64,000 nucleotides of DNA from DASZWJ01 sp963813895 (GCA_963813895.1 CAWFAS010000003.1:124001-188000), one strand, 5' to 3'; numbered from the stretch's first letter, positions 32,871-42,213 are shown. Program-made: numbers and translations. Notes: a model not told the origin generated them from the sequence alone.

Positions 32871-34307
32871 ATGCAATGGGAATCCGTCATAGGACTTGAA
32901 GTCCATGTCCAATTGTCCACTAAATCCAAATTGTTTTCTGGCGCAGCCACCAAATATGGTGCCGAACCTAATACGCAGGCGTGTATCATTGATCTAGGTT
33001 TCCCAGGCGTCCTGCCCACACTCAACCAAGAAGCCGTACGCCTGGCTGTTAAGTTCGGCCTCAGCATTAATGCTGATATCTCTGGGCGTTCCATCTTTGC
33101 ACGCAAAAATTATTTTTACCCCGATCTTCCCAAAGGTTATCAAATCAGTCAGCACGATCTTCCTATTATTGGCAAGGGTAAGTTAAAAATCATTTTGGAA
33201 GATGGTGTAGAAAAACAGATCAACATAACCCGTGCGCATTTGGAGGAGGATGCCGGCAAATCCTTGCATGAGGATTTACAGGGTTTGTCAGGGATTGACC
33301 TTAATCGAGCTGGAACACCCCTGCTTGAAATTGTTTCTGAACCTGAATTACGTTCCGCAAAAGAAGCGGTCGCTTATTTAAAAACTTTGCATGCATTAGT
33401 GCGTTACCTTGAAATCAGCGATGGTAATATGCAAGAAGGATCCTTCCGCTGTGACGCCAATGTATCCGTAAGGCCAGTTGGAGAAATGGCTTTAGGCACA
33501 CGCCGTGAAATTAAAAACGTTAATTCGTTTCGATTTGTTGAACGCGCGATTAACTATGAAATTCAACATCAAATCGCCGTTCTTGAAAATGGCGGCAAGA
33601 TTGCTCAACAAACGGTATTGTATGACGCTGATAAAAATGAAACGCGCCCTATGCGCAGCAAAGAAGAAGCCAATGATTACCGCTATTTTCCAGACCCAGA
33701 CCTACTGCCATTGTTATTAAAATCAGAATTAATAGAATCAGTGCGGAGCACCTTACCTGAACTACCCTGGGAAAAACATGAACGTTTTATGTCTGTCTAC
33801 AGCTTGAACAAATATGATGCCAATATACTTTCCACGCAACGCGAGCTCGCTATCTATTTTGAGGAGACCGTACAAGCCTCTCCAGCAGGATCTGCCAAGC
33901 TGGTTGCCAATTGGATCATAGGCGATTTAATGGCTGCCTTAAATAAAAGTAATCTAGAAATTACCTCTTGCCCTATGACGCCACAATTGTTGGCCAGTAT
34001 TATTACCCGCATCATTGACCATACTATTTCCGGCAAAATTGCTAAATCAGTATTTGAGGCCGTATGGGCTGGCGAAGGAGATGCTGATGCAGTTATTGAA
34101 AATAAAGGGCTAAAACAAATCACCGACAATAGCGCAATCGAAAACACAATCGAAGAGATCCTAGCCGGCAATCCGGATCAGGTTGCACAATATCGGGCAG
34201 GAAAAGAAGCTGTGTTTGGTTTTTTTGTTGGCCAAGTAATGAAAGCAACCAAAGGTAAAGCAAACCCTGCACAAGTGAATGATTTATTAAAGAAAAAGTT
34301 GCAATAG
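32871..34307 (+). CDS. gatB: Asp-tRNA(Asn)/Glu-tRNA(Gln) amidotransferase subunit GatB
   Basis: A 478-residue GatB with VIGLEVHVQLSTKSKLFSG at the start, the tRNA-dependent kinase region with HLEEDAGKSLHE and LDRAGTPLLEIVSEPE-like sequence, and the YqeY-like helical tail (EEILAGNPDQVAQYRAGKEAVFGFFVGQVMKATKGKANP). It activates the misacylated tRNA by phosphorylation and receives ammonia from GatA. Last gene of gatCAB; a palindromic repeat follows. Confidence 0.97.
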   Translation: MQWESVIGLEVHVQLSTKSKLFSGAATKYGAEPNTQACIIDLGFPGVLPTLNQEAVRLAVKFGLSINADISGRSIFARKNYFYPDLPKGYQISQHDLPIIGKGKLKIILEDGVEKQINITRAHLEEDAGKSLHEDLQGLSGIDLNRAGTPLLEIVSEPELRSAKEAVAYLKTLHALVRYLEISDGNMQEGSFRCDANVSVRPVGEMALGTRREIKNVNSFRFVERAINYEIQHQIAVLENGGKIAQQTVLYDADKNETRPMRSKEEANDYRYFPDPDLLPLLLKSELIESVRSTLPELPWEKHERFMSVYSLNKYDANILSTQRELAIYFEETVQASPAGSAKLVANWIIGDLMAALNKSNLEITSCPMTPQLLASIITRIIDHTISGKIAKSVFEAVWAGEGDADAVIENKGLKQITDNSAIENTIEEILAGNPDQVAQYRAGKEAVFGFFVGQVMKATKGKANPAQVNDLLKKKLQ

Positions 34308-34389
34308 CTTGATTACCCCTCTCTCCTTGTAGGAGCGTTGTTGCATCTCATCTGCGACTTGTGGGAAAAGCACTGCATCCTCTCTCCAG

Positions 34390-34604
34390 GGGGCTTTGTT
34401 GAATAATTCGCTCCCATTTTTGGGAAAGCACTGTATCCCCTCTCCCCTTGCGCGAGGGTTAGGGAGAGGGGTAATATTAAGCACTTACCATTTAATTTTC
34501 ACCAATGAATGCCACACCAACCCCCTCTCCCTAACCCTCGCAAGGGGAGAGGGGATATAGTGCTTTTTCATAATGGGTAAAATGAATTATTCAACAATGC
34601 CCCC
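34390..34604. repeat. 215-bp palindromic repeat of the CCCTCTCCC/GAATAATTC family
   Basis: Left arm (from 34390: CTTTGTTGAATAATTCGC, then AAAGCACTGTATCCCC) and right arm (to 34604: ATATAGTGCTTTTTCA, then GAATTATTCAACAATG) are inverted, with a CCCTAACCCTCGC-type stem in the middle and a 50-bp loop. A partial copy lies directly before it (34315-34389). The rest of 34308-34636 holds no gene. Confidence 0.75.
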
Positions 34605-34636
34605 TCCTACGGAAGAATTAGCGAAAAGGAAGTCCT

Positions 34637-35251
34637 ATGATAAAAGAAAAATCACAAACCTGGCATAAAATATCAATATATTTGGGTATAATTTTCTCCA
34701 AACTACCTTTTTCACCCAACCAGTACACCTGGCTGACCGTTCCGGTGGCTGTTATTGGCCTAGTCTTAATTATATACGGTTGGATTTGGCCCGGTGTCAT
34801 ACTATTCCTTATCGCCGGCCTATGTGACCTGATCGATGGCGCTCTCGCCCGCCATTTAAATTGCACCTCCGGCCGTGGAGCCTTCTTGGATGGTAGCTTA
34901 GACCGCTTTATCGATTTTATATTGCTATTTAGTTACTTCTGGCTGCCGCTCGCTTTACCCTTACTTTCACTTGGCCAATGGATTTGCATTGCACTTTTCT
35001 TCGCTATTATGCCCTCTTTTATCGTTGCCTATGCCAATCACCGCCAGGCAGTGGTTGATCCCGAGGAAAAAATAATATGGCGCATTTTAAATCGTGGTGA
35101 GATGTATTTTTTAATGCTACTTATTCCTATTTTAAGCATCTACAAAACAGACTGGGCTAACTGGCTATTCCTTGTTTTAATTGGGCTTTCTATTCTTACA
35201 ACCCTACAAACTTTGTTCATGACTTTATGGCTAGCTGAAAAAACACCTTAG
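34637..35251 (+). CDS. CDP-alcohol phosphatidyltransferase family protein
   Basis: A 204-residue membrane enzyme with the exact family signature D-x2-D-G-x2-A-R-x8-G-x3-D-x3-D in DLIDGALARHLNCTSGRGAFLDGSLDR (about residues 66-91). The four Asp bind two metal ions and catalyse transfer from a CDP-linked lipid to an alcohol. About six membrane helices. The substrate alcohol (glycerol phosphate, inositol, serine or other) cannot be told from the motif. AGGAAG precedes the ATG. Confidence 0.88.
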   Translation: MIKEKSQTWHKISIYLGIIFSKLPFSPNQYTWLTVPVAVIGLVLIIYGWIWPGVILFLIAGLCDLIDGALARHLNCTSGRGAFLDGSLDRFIDFILLFSYFWLPLALPLLSLGQWICIALFFAIMPSFIVAYANHRQAVVDPEEKIIWRILNRGEMYFLMLLIPILSIYKTDWANWLFLVLIGLSILTTLQTLFMTLWLAEKTP

Positions 35252-35418
35252 ATTATTATTGCCTCAATTAGCCCAGCAGATTATAATTTATGAACCGTCG
35301 GAATTGATAACAGCGCACCCCTCTTCTACCCCCTGCAAGAAAGGTCGGTTAGTGCCTAGATTTTCAAAAGGAAACGACGGAGGCCCAATCCAAACGATTA
35401 TAACAAGGAGGTTATATC

Positions 35419-35667
35419 ATGACATTGATTTCAATTCGCTTGCCTGAAAAAGTTCTGAATGAAGCTGATAAACATGCTAAATCATTGCGAGTGCATCGCG
35501 CTGAGTATATCTGCCGCGCCGTCGAACACTTGAACAAAGAAGCCCACAGCCATCACAATCATATAGTAAAACGCCATTTGGTAAAAACCAGCTTACGTGT
35601 TAAGGATGAACGATTGCCAGCAATTGCTGAAATGAGCTCTGAAGAAGTAGATTTAAAGGTTTATTAA
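35419..35667 (+). CDS. Orphan ribbon-helix-helix (CopG-like) DNA-binding protein
   Basis: Eighty-two residues. The N-terminal 40 (MTLISIRLPEKVLNEADKHA, then a second helix through YICRAVEHLNKE) fit the ribbon-helix-helix pattern of CopG/MazE-type antitoxins; the C-terminal half is basic, His-rich and unassigned. A very strong AAGGAGG lies 7 nt before the ATG. No toxin-sized frame sits on either side: upstream is 167 bp without a gene, downstream a palindromic repeat and convergent ispG. It may be an antitoxin whose toxin was lost, or a stand-alone regulator. Confidence 0.7.
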   Translation: MTLISIRLPEKVLNEADKHAKSLRVHRAEYICRAVEHLNKEAHSHHNHIVKRHLVKTSLRVKDERLPAIAEMSSEEVDLKVY

Positions 35668-35671
35668 TTAA

Positions 35672-35756
35672 GGCTCTGTCATCCTGAACGTAGTGAAGGA
35701 TCTCCATAAGGGTGGCCCTCAAGGAGATCCTTCACTACGTTCAGGATGACAGAGCC
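35672..35756. repeat. CTGTCATCCTGAACG palindromic repeat, copy 3
   Basis: The cleanest copy: GGCTCTGTCATCCTGAACG and its exact inverse CGTTCAGGATGACAGAGCC, with GGATCTCC/GGAGATCC inside. It lies 5 bp after the ribbon-helix-helix gene and 40 bp from convergent ispG, where its RNA could terminate both. Confidence 0.85.
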
Positions 35757-35796
35757 CACCCCGTTGCAGGGCAAGGTTAGGAGGGGCTAGCAACTT

Positions 35797-37017
35797 TCAA
35801 ACCTGCGCATATTTATTGACTACGTATTGATTAACAAGCTGGATAAATTCAGCAACAATATTTGCCCCGCGCAAGGTGACAGTTTTTACGCCGTCAATAA
35901 AAACCGGTGCTGAGGGTTCTTCTCCAGTGCCAGGCAGGCTGATACCGATATTGGCATGTTTACTTTCACCAGGGCCGTTAACAATGCAGCCCATCACTGC
36001 TAGAGTCATGTTTTCCACGCCGAGATATTGTTCACGCCATAGAGGCATTTGTTGCCGCACATGGGATTGAATCTGTTCTGCTAGCTCACGAAAGAACTGG
36101 CTAGTGGTACGGCCACAACCTGGGCAAGCGGTTACCATGGGCGTAAAGGCGCGTAAGCCCATGGTTTGTAAGATTTGCTGTGATACAATGACTTCATTAG
36201 CCCGATCGGCGCCTGGTTCGGGGGTTAAGGAGGTGCGAATGGTATCGCCTATTCCTTGCTGCAATAATATGCCGATCGCAATGCTGGAGGCCACAATCCC
36301 TTTAGAACCCATCCCTGCTTCAGTAAGACCTAAATGCAACGCATAATTACAACGCCTTGCCAACTCACGATAAACAGCAATTAATGCTTGTACATTGCTA
36401 ACCTTACAAGAAAGCACGATTTTATCTCGCCCTAATCCAAGACTCTCGGCTAATGCAGCGCTTTGCAAAGCCGAGAGAATTAAAGCTTCTTGCGTAACTT
36501 CCGCAGCGGTTTTTGGCTCAGGCAGCAGCGCATTTTCATTCATAAGTTGTGCGCTCAGTTCTTTATCTAGGCTACCCCAATTCACCCCTATCCGCACGGG
36601 CTTGTTATATTTGAGCGCCATATCAATCATGGTCGCAAATTGTTTATCTTTCTTATTAGCAAAACCCACATTGCCCGGGTTAATACGAAATTTATCCAAT
36701 GCTTGAGCGCACTCGGGATACTTAGTTAATAATGTATGGCCGTTATAATGAAAATCTCCAACCAGCGGCACTTGGCAGCCAACAGCCTGTAAACGATCAC
36801 GAATACGCGCTACCTGGCTAGCCGCGGCTTCATTGTTAACGGTAATGCGCACCAATTCTGAACCTGCACGCGCCAAGTCGGTAATTTGTTTGAAAGTCGC
36901 TTGAACATCAGCAGTATCAGTATCCGTCATTGACTGAACAATGATAGGAGACTCTCCTCCGAGGGTGAGAGAACCAATCTTTACGGCTATGCTGTGTCGT
37001 TTATTGGTGTGCGGCAT
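35797..37017 (-). CDS. ispG: 4-hydroxy-3-methylbut-2-enyl diphosphate synthase IspG
   Basis: A 406-residue iron-sulfur enzyme of the MEP isoprenoid pathway. The TIM-barrel part holds VGDFHYNG and the C-terminal part the cluster ligands ACPGCGR and MGCIVNGPGESKHANIGISLPG. It converts methylerythritol cyclodiphosphate to HMBPP. Length is close to the usual ~370-410 for the gammaproteobacterial form. It is transcribed towards the ribbon-helix-helix gene and lies 55 bp downstream of prpB on the same strand. Confidence 0.96.
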   Translation of the reverse strand: MPHTNKRHSIAVKIGSLTLGGESPIIVQSMTDTDTADVQATFKQITDLARAGSELVRITVNNEAAASQVARIRDRLQAVGCQVPLVGDFHYNGHTLLTKYPECAQALDKFRINPGNVGFANKKDKQFATMIDMALKYNKPVRIGVNWGSLDKELSAQLMNENALLPEPKTAAEVTQEALILSALQSAALAESLGLGRDKIVLSCKVSNVQALIAVYRELARRCNYALHLGLTEAGMGSKGIVASSIAIGILLQQGIGDTIRTSLTPEPGADRANEVIVSQQILQTMGLRAFTPMVTACPGCGRTTSQFFRELAEQIQSHVRQQMPLWREQYLGVENMTLAVMGCIVNGPGESKHANIGISLPGTGEEPSAPVFIDGVKTVTLRGANIVAEFIQLVNQYVVNKYAQV

Positions 37018-37072
37018 TGAGTTTACCTATTGATATTAGGCCATCCGGGCATTTAAGGAACGCGGCTGCAAG

Positions 37073-37948
37073 CTATTCCGTTTTTAACCCATCCAGCTTA
37101 GCTTCATAATGGTAATAATCCAAATACTTATACAACTCTTCTCGATTTTGCATCTTTTTCAATAAGTTTTGTTGCGTACCTTCATCACGTAACGTTTTAT
37201 AGAGGTGTTCCGCAGCCGCATTCATGGCCCGAAATGCTGATAATGGATATAAAGCCATACTCACTCCTGCAGCGCGTAATTCTTCTACAGTAAATAATGG
37301 AGTATCGCCAAACTCAGTTACATTAGCCAATACGGGTACCTTTACTTTATGAACAAACTCACGATATTGATCTAAATCAGTAACAGCCTCTGGAAAAATC
37401 ATGTCAGCGCCAGCTTCAACATAGCGGTGCGCTCGGTCTAGGGCGGCACTTAAACCTTCCATCTGGAGGGCATCGGTACGTGCCATAATAACAAAATCCT
37501 CATCTAATTTTGCATCCACTGCCGCTTTTATACGATCGATCATTTCTTCAACTGGCACTACATGTTTGCCAGGTCGATGGCCACAGCGCTTTGCACCTGG
37601 TTGATCTTCAATATGAACAGCGGCTACACCGGCCTGACACATGAGACGTACAGCGCGGGCAATATTAAATTCCGAACCCCAGCCGGTATCAATGTCGACC
37701 AGCAATGGAAGGTCGGTCACGCTTGTTATACGGCGGGCATCTTCCAGCACATCATGCATAGAAGTAATACCCAGATCTGGCAAACCATATGAAGCATTGG
37801 CCACACCCGCGCCCGATAAATAAAGCGCCCGATAGCCAGCTTGGGTAGCCATCAAAGCGCAGTAAGCATTAACTGCTCCGACGATTTGCAAAGGTTTTTC
37901 TTTATTGACAGCAATTTTAAAATGTTTGCCTGCGGATTGTTCTTTCAT
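37073..37948 (-). CDS. prpB: Methylisocitrate lyase
   Basis: A 291-residue member of the isocitrate lyase/PEP mutase superfamily. YLSGAGVANASYGLPDLG, VDIDTGWGS (metal-binding Asp pair) and EDQPGAKRCGHRPGKHVVP with the catalytic KRCGHR motif assign it to PrpB. It splits 2-methylisocitrate to pyruvate and succinate in propionate catabolism. No prpC or acnD/prpD is beside it; the citrate synthase at 53701 is a possible partner. AGGAAGGATC precedes the ATG. Confidence 0.93.
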   Translation of the reverse strand: MKEQSAGKHFKIAVNKEKPLQIVGAVNAYCALMATQAGYRALYLSGAGVANASYGLPDLGITSMHDVLEDARRITSVTDLPLLVDIDTGWGSEFNIARAVRLMCQAGVAAVHIEDQPGAKRCGHRPGKHVVPVEEMIDRIKAAVDAKLDEDFVIMARTDALQMEGLSAALDRAHRYVEAGADMIFPEAVTDLDQYREFVHKVKVPVLANVTEFGDTPLFTVEELRAAGVSMALYPLSAFRAMNAAAEHLYKTLRDEGTQQNLLKKMQNREELYKYLDYYHYEAKLDGLKTE

Positions 37949-38325
37949 AGTGATCCTTCCTAATTCTGGTGGTTAGGCTTAGTTAAATTCTCAACGTCCC
38001 TGGCAATGCCTATGAGCTCCAGCTCCAAAAGCTTGCTTAAGGGGTTGTGCAATAATAACTTTTCACTTTTAGCACTCATCTTAGGCTCATCTTTGATCGC
38101 TTTCTCCCTAAGAAAAACGCTTACATAGAACGACTATGCGCACATTTTTCTTAGGGAGAAAGCGATCAAAGATGAGCCTAAGATGAGTGCTAAAAGCGAA
38201 AAGTTATTATTGCACAACCCCTAAGTCCTTGTGAATTTCTCCTGAGTAATCATTATGATTATAACATCTAGATAACAATCTTTCGCTATTCTCATAAAAT
38301 GAGAATGCTTTTAGCTTGAGGTTTT
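37949..38325. other. Spacer between fadD and prpB
   Basis: Holds the prpB leader (about 37949-38037) and a full palindromic element (38041-38221). The 38223-38325 stretch is A+T-rich with no gene. Confidence 0.4.
38041..38221 (-). repeat. 181-bp palindromic element, copy 2 (opposite orientation)
   Basis: Same ends as copy 1 (GGGGTTGTGCAATAATAAC) and same length, but the asymmetric centre reads AGAACGACTATGCGCACAT, the inverse of copy 1. Flanked by TAA at 38038-38040 and 38222-38224. Confidence 0.85.
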
Positions 38326-39993
38326 TTAGGTGTTTTTTAACTCTCTTCGCAGAACTTTGCCTACATTTGATTTGGGGAGCTCATCCACAAATTCAATAAG
38401 CTTAGGGATTTTATAACTCGTCAGTTTTCCGCGGCAAAAAGTAATCATCTGTTCAGCAGTCAATTCAGAGCTTTTCTTTACTATATAGGCTTTGACAGCT
38501 TCTCCAGTCAGGTCACTGGGTACGCCCACTACCGCAGACTCCACAACATCGGCGCAGCTAGCTAATACCTCTTCAATCTCATGCGGATAAACATTAAATC
38601 CAGACACCAAAATCATATCTTTTTTGCGGTCGACCAGATATAAGAAGCCTTTTTCATCCAGCTGAGCAATATCACCGGTTTTTAGCCAGCCATCCTGGGT
38701 AAACACCTCATCCGTTTCGGTCTGGTTATTCCAATAACCACGCATCACCTGCGGACCTTTAACGCATAACTCTCCCTCCCTGCCAATTGGCAAATCAAGC
38801 CCATTATCATCCCTGATTACGACATCCGTCGAAGGCACGGGCAAACCAATACTGCCAGTAAAAAATTGTAAATTAGTAGGATTTATTGTAACGATCGGAC
38901 TGGCCTCGGTGAGACCATACCCCTCCAAAATGTGCACACCCGTGAGTTGCTGCCATTGGTCAGCTACACTTTTCGATACGGGCATACCACCTGCAATCAC
39001 CAACTTTAAAGAATTAAATGATAATTTTTTGAACTGCTTATTATGTAATAGCCCATTAAATAAGGTGTTAATACCAACAATAATTTCATAGCGAGTTTTA
39101 GATAATTCTTTAATAAAGCCTTTAATATCGCGCGGATTGGTAATCAATTGGGCCGTACAGCCTTTTCTGAGCATACCCATGGAGACCGTCAATGAGAATA
39201 TATGATACAGCGGTAAGGGAATGATCACAGTATCCTTCCCTTCCGTTATTAAATCACCAGCACTAAACCAGGAGATTGCCTGAGTCAGATTAGCTACCAT
39301 ATTGCCATGTGTTAAGACTGCTGCTTTCGGCACACCTGTGGTGCCTCCTGTATATTGTAGATAAGCGATATCTTGATGTTTGAGCGCAATGGTTTTGAAT
39401 GTATATTTTTTCCCCAGGGCTAGCGCGTGATTAAACTTCACACATTGAGCAAATTGGTAAGCAGGCACTAATTTTTTTACATATTTAACGATAAAATTTA
39501 CCAGATGCGACTTGACGCCTCCCAATAAATCTCCTAATTGGGTGACGATAATATGTTTTATTGCGGTCAAAGGCAGAGCTTTTTGCAAAGTGTGAGCAAA
39601 ATTGGCCATTACAATGATAGTGGTGGCCCCTGAATCGTTTAATTGGTGCGTCAATTCAGTCACTGTATATAAGGGATTTACATTAACCACGATCATTCCC
39701 GCGCGCAATATCCCAAACATAGTGACGTAATACTGCATCACATTAGGCAGCATAATCGCTACCCTATCGCCTGAATGAAGCTGCAATTCCTGTTGAAGAT
39801 ATCCAGCTAAGTATCGCGATAAAAGTTCCAATTCATTAAAACTCAATTTTGAACCAAAATTACTCAAGGCAGGTAAATCGCCAAATTGGGTGCAGGATTT
39901 CTCAAAAAAATCCACTAAAGAGGTATAAATATTGCTATCAATTTCAGCAGGTACATCCTTGGGATATTGCTTTAACCATATTTTTTCAGACAT
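38326..39993 (-). CDS. fadD: Long-chain fatty acid-CoA ligase
   Basis: A 555-residue adenylate-forming enzyme. The P-loop YTGGTTGVPKAAVLTHGN, the GYGLTEASP motif and the FACS signature GWLKTGDIAQLDEKGFLYLVDRKKDMILVSGFNVYP identify a FadD-type ligase. It activates fatty acids with ATP and CoA at the inner membrane for beta-oxidation and lipid synthesis. The ATG at 39993 gives the family start (SEKIWLKQYPKDVPAEI); an upstream frame to 40047 adds 18 unlikely residues. Confidence 0.94.
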   Translation of the reverse strand: MSEKIWLKQYPKDVPAEIDSNIYTSLVDFFEKSCTQFGDLPALSNFGSKLSFNELELLSRYLAGYLQQELQLHSGDRVAIMLPNVMQYYVTMFGILRAGMIVVNVNPLYTVTELTHQLNDSGATTIIVMANFAHTLQKALPLTAIKHIIVTQLGDLLGGVKSHLVNFIVKYVKKLVPAYQFAQCVKFNHALALGKKYTFKTIALKHQDIAYLQYTGGTTGVPKAAVLTHGNMVANLTQAISWFSAGDLITEGKDTVIIPLPLYHIFSLTVSMGMLRKGCTAQLITNPRDIKGFIKELSKTRYEIIVGINTLFNGLLHNKQFKKLSFNSLKLVIAGGMPVSKSVADQWQQLTGVHILEGYGLTEASPIVTINPTNLQFFTGSIGLPVPSTDVVIRDDNGLDLPIGREGELCVKGPQVMRGYWNNQTETDEVFTQDGWLKTGDIAQLDEKGFLYLVDRKKDMILVSGFNVYPHEIEEVLASCADVVESAVVGVPSDLTGEAVKAYIVKKSSELTAEQMITFCRGKLTSYKIPKLIEFVDELPKSNVGKVLRRELKNT

Positions 39994-40143
39994 AAGCGAT
40001 CCCCGCTTGTATTTAGTAGATCGAGTGAGGCAGAATAGCAACTGCAATCGCGGCGCGTTTTTTTATATGTTGTTCTATTATCTTGATATTAAAGAGAAAG
40101 TAAAGTCATTATTCCACTATCACCGTTCAACAAGGTTTTATCT

Positions 40144-40881
40144 ATGCAATCTTCAAGTTCTTCTGCAAAAGCGAATTTGGCCTTCGAACTTAAAGGGAGC
40201 CTATTTACCCTCACTGTATTGCATTTGCTTAATGTTGATTTAAACATCTTCGTTGCCCAGCTTCGGCGGCATGCGCAAAAAACTCCAAATTTATTTAAAA
40301 ATATGCCGTTAGTAATTGATCTACAAAGAGTAAATCATGACAGCAAAGAGATAGACTTCCAAGCCATGCAACATCAATTGCGTGAGCACGGGTTGATCCC
40401 CGTCGGTGTGCGACACGGCAGTGAGCACCAGAATTCTTGTGCACAAGCAGCAGGCCTAGCTTTACTTTCGAATCAACCTGCCAGTGCTGCTAATAAACCC
40501 AAAACCAAGATTGCAAATGCGGAAAATCCTGAAAGCCACGGAGCTTTAAATAATTTATTAATTACCAAACCCGTGCGCTCTGGCCAACAAATTTACGCCC
40601 GCAATGCTAATTTAGTGGTGCTGGCTGCAGTTAGCCACGGCGCAGAATTACTGGCAGATGGCTATATTCATGTCTATGGAAGTCTGCGAGGTCGAGCATT
40701 AGCCGGCGTAATGGGCGATAAAAGCGCCTGCATTCTTTGTCTCAAATTGGAAGCAGAGCTAGTATCTATTGCTGGTTATTATAAATTACGCGATGATTTC
40801 CCTCAGATTGACAAGCCCGTTACACAAATTTCCTTACAGAACGAACAAGTTCTTATAGAAGGTATTTTAGCCAAGATCTAA
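40144..40881 (+). CDS. minC: Septum site-determining protein MinC
   Basis: A 245-residue MinC. The N-terminal domain (FELKGSLFTLTVLHLLNVDLNIFVAQLRRHAQKTP) is the FtsZ-inhibiting part and the C-terminal domain (KPVRSGQQIYARNANLVVLAAVSHGAELLADGYIHVYGSLRGRALAGVMGDKSACI) is the beta-helix that binds MinD. It blocks Z-ring formation at the poles. First gene of minCDE; 114 bp separate it from minD. Confidence 0.96.
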   Translation: MQSSSSSAKANLAFELKGSLFTLTVLHLLNVDLNIFVAQLRRHAQKTPNLFKNMPLVIDLQRVNHDSKEIDFQAMQHQLREHGLIPVGVRHGSEHQNSCAQAAGLALLSNQPASAANKPKTKIANAENPESHGALNNLLITKPVRSGQQIYARNANLVVLAAVSHGAELLADGYIHVYGSLRGRALAGVMGDKSACILCLKLEAELVSIAGYYKLRDDFPQIDKPVTQISLQNEQVLIEGILAKI

Positions 40882-40995
40882 TTATCAGAATTAAAGTCCA
40901 TTTCTAATACAACTTTACCCTTTTCTATTTTGACAATTCAGAGTAAAATTTCGACAAAATATTAAACAGCTTTTTTGCAACTAAAGGATAGTACA

Positions 40996-41832
40996 TTGGC
41001 TAAAATTATCGTTGTGACTTCAGGTAAAGGCGGCGTCGGCAAGACTACCACCAGCGCTGCATTTGGTACCGGCCTCGCTTTACGCGGACATAAAACAGTA
41101 ATTATCGACTTTGATGTGGGATTACGCAACCTGGATTTAATCATGGGCTGCGAACGCCGTGTAGTTTATGATTTTGTTAATGTCATTAATGGCGAAGCAA
41201 AACTTAATCAGGCTTTAATAAAAGATAAGCATACCGAAAACCTCTTTATTTTACCCGCATCACAAACAAGGGATAAAGATGCCCTTAAACCTGAAGGCGT
41301 CCAGGAAATCCTGGAAACATTAAAATTGGATTTTGATTATATAGTCTGCGATTCACCAGCAGGTATAGAGCGTGGTGCACACATGGCAATGTATTATGCC
41401 GACAGCGCCATTATTGTCACTAATCCCGAAGTTTCATCAGTACGTGATTCTGATCGCATCTTAGGGTTGCTGTCCAGCAAAACCAAACGGGTTGAAGAGG
41501 GCTTGGAGCCCCCTAAAGAACATTTGTTAATTACTCGTTATTCACCGCAGCGCGTTGAAAACGGCGATATGATTAGCGTCGAAACTGTTCAGGAAATATT
41601 GTCGGTACCCCTTTTGGGAGTTATACCAGAATCACAAGCCGTGTTACGCGCTTCAAACTCCGGCGTGCCCGTTATTATGGACCAACAAAGTGATGCCGGC
41701 CGTGCTTATGCCGATGCCGTTAGCCGTTTTTTAGGTGAAGAAGTTCCACATCGTTTTCTTAAGCTCGAAAAGAAAGGCTTTTTGCGACGTCTTTTCGGCA
41801 ATAAATCTACGACGGAGACTAATCCGGCATGA
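40996..41832 (+). CDS. minD: Septum site-determining ATPase MinD
   Basis: A 278-residue ParA-like ATPase from a TTG at 40996, giving the universal start (M)AKIIVVTSGKGGVGKTT with the deviant Walker A. The C-terminus ends in an amphipathic membrane helix (KKGFLRRLFGNK). It recruits MinC to the membrane and oscillates with MinE. AAAGGA lies 8 nt before the TTG; a second TTG at 40975 is a poorer choice because it adds seven non-conserved residues. minE overlaps the stop by 4 bp. Confidence 0.96.
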   Translation: MAKIIVVTSGKGGVGKTTTSAAFGTGLALRGHKTVIIDFDVGLRNLDLIMGCERRVVYDFVNVINGEAKLNQALIKDKHTENLFILPASQTRDKDALKPEGVQEILETLKLDFDYIVCDSPAGIERGAHMAMYYADSAIIVTNPEVSSVRDSDRILGLLSSKTKRVEEGLEPPKEHLLITRYSPQRVENGDMISVETVQEILSVPLLGVIPESQAVLRASNSGVPVIMDQQSDAGRAYADAVSRFLGEEVPHRFLKLEKKGFLRRLFGNKSTTETNPA

Positions 41833-42092
41833 GCCTTATAGATTATTTAAAACTTAAGCTTAATCGTCCGAATACGGCGCAGATCGCTAAAGAACGTCTG
41901 CAGATTATCGTTGCACATGAACGTATGCAACGCAAAACTGGCGTTGTGGATTTGCAGGAATTGCAATTAAAACTCATCAATGTCATTGCTGAGTATTTAC
42001 ATATTGACAAAGATCAGGTTAACGTTGAATTGCAACGTGATGCTAATCGTTCTGTTTTAGAACTGAATGTAACCTTACCGGATCAGAATTGA
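41829..42092 (+). CDS. minE: Cell division topological specificity factor MinE
   Basis: An 87-residue MinE with the anti-MinCD helix region (AKERLQIIVAHERMQR) and the dimerising topological domain. It stimulates MinD ATPase and drives pole-to-pole oscillation. The ATG overlaps the minD stop (ATGA), so translation is coupled. Confidence 0.95.
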   Translation: MSLIDYLKLKLNRPNTAQIAKERLQIIVAHERMQRKTGVVDLQELQLKLINVIAEYLHIDKDQVNVELQRDANRSVLELNVTLPDQN

Positions 42093-42116
42093 GGACATTA
42101 TCGAATCATTCCCTTA

Positions 42117-42207
42117 ACCGAGCCGCGACCGTTAGGGAGCGTTTACGTTAGAACGTTTGCTTAATAACCTGGCTCCAATAAACGCTCCCCGACGGTCGCG
42201 GCTCGGT
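42117..42207. repeat. 91-bp inverted repeat with 29-bp arms
   Basis: ACCGAGCCGCGACCG at 42117-42131 and CGGTCGCGGCTCGGT at 42193-42207 are exact inverses, and the pairing continues inward (GGGAGCGTTTA/TAAACGCTCCC) with a one-base offset. It lies 24 bp past minE and ends 6 bp before the PAP2 start. There is no T-run after it. Confidence 0.8.
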
Positions 42208-42213
42208 AATGAC

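Noticed and set aside
35252..35418. A toxin gene paired with the ribbon-helix-helix protein
   Set aside because: No frame of adequate length with a start and ribosome site exists on either strand here or in 35668-35796.
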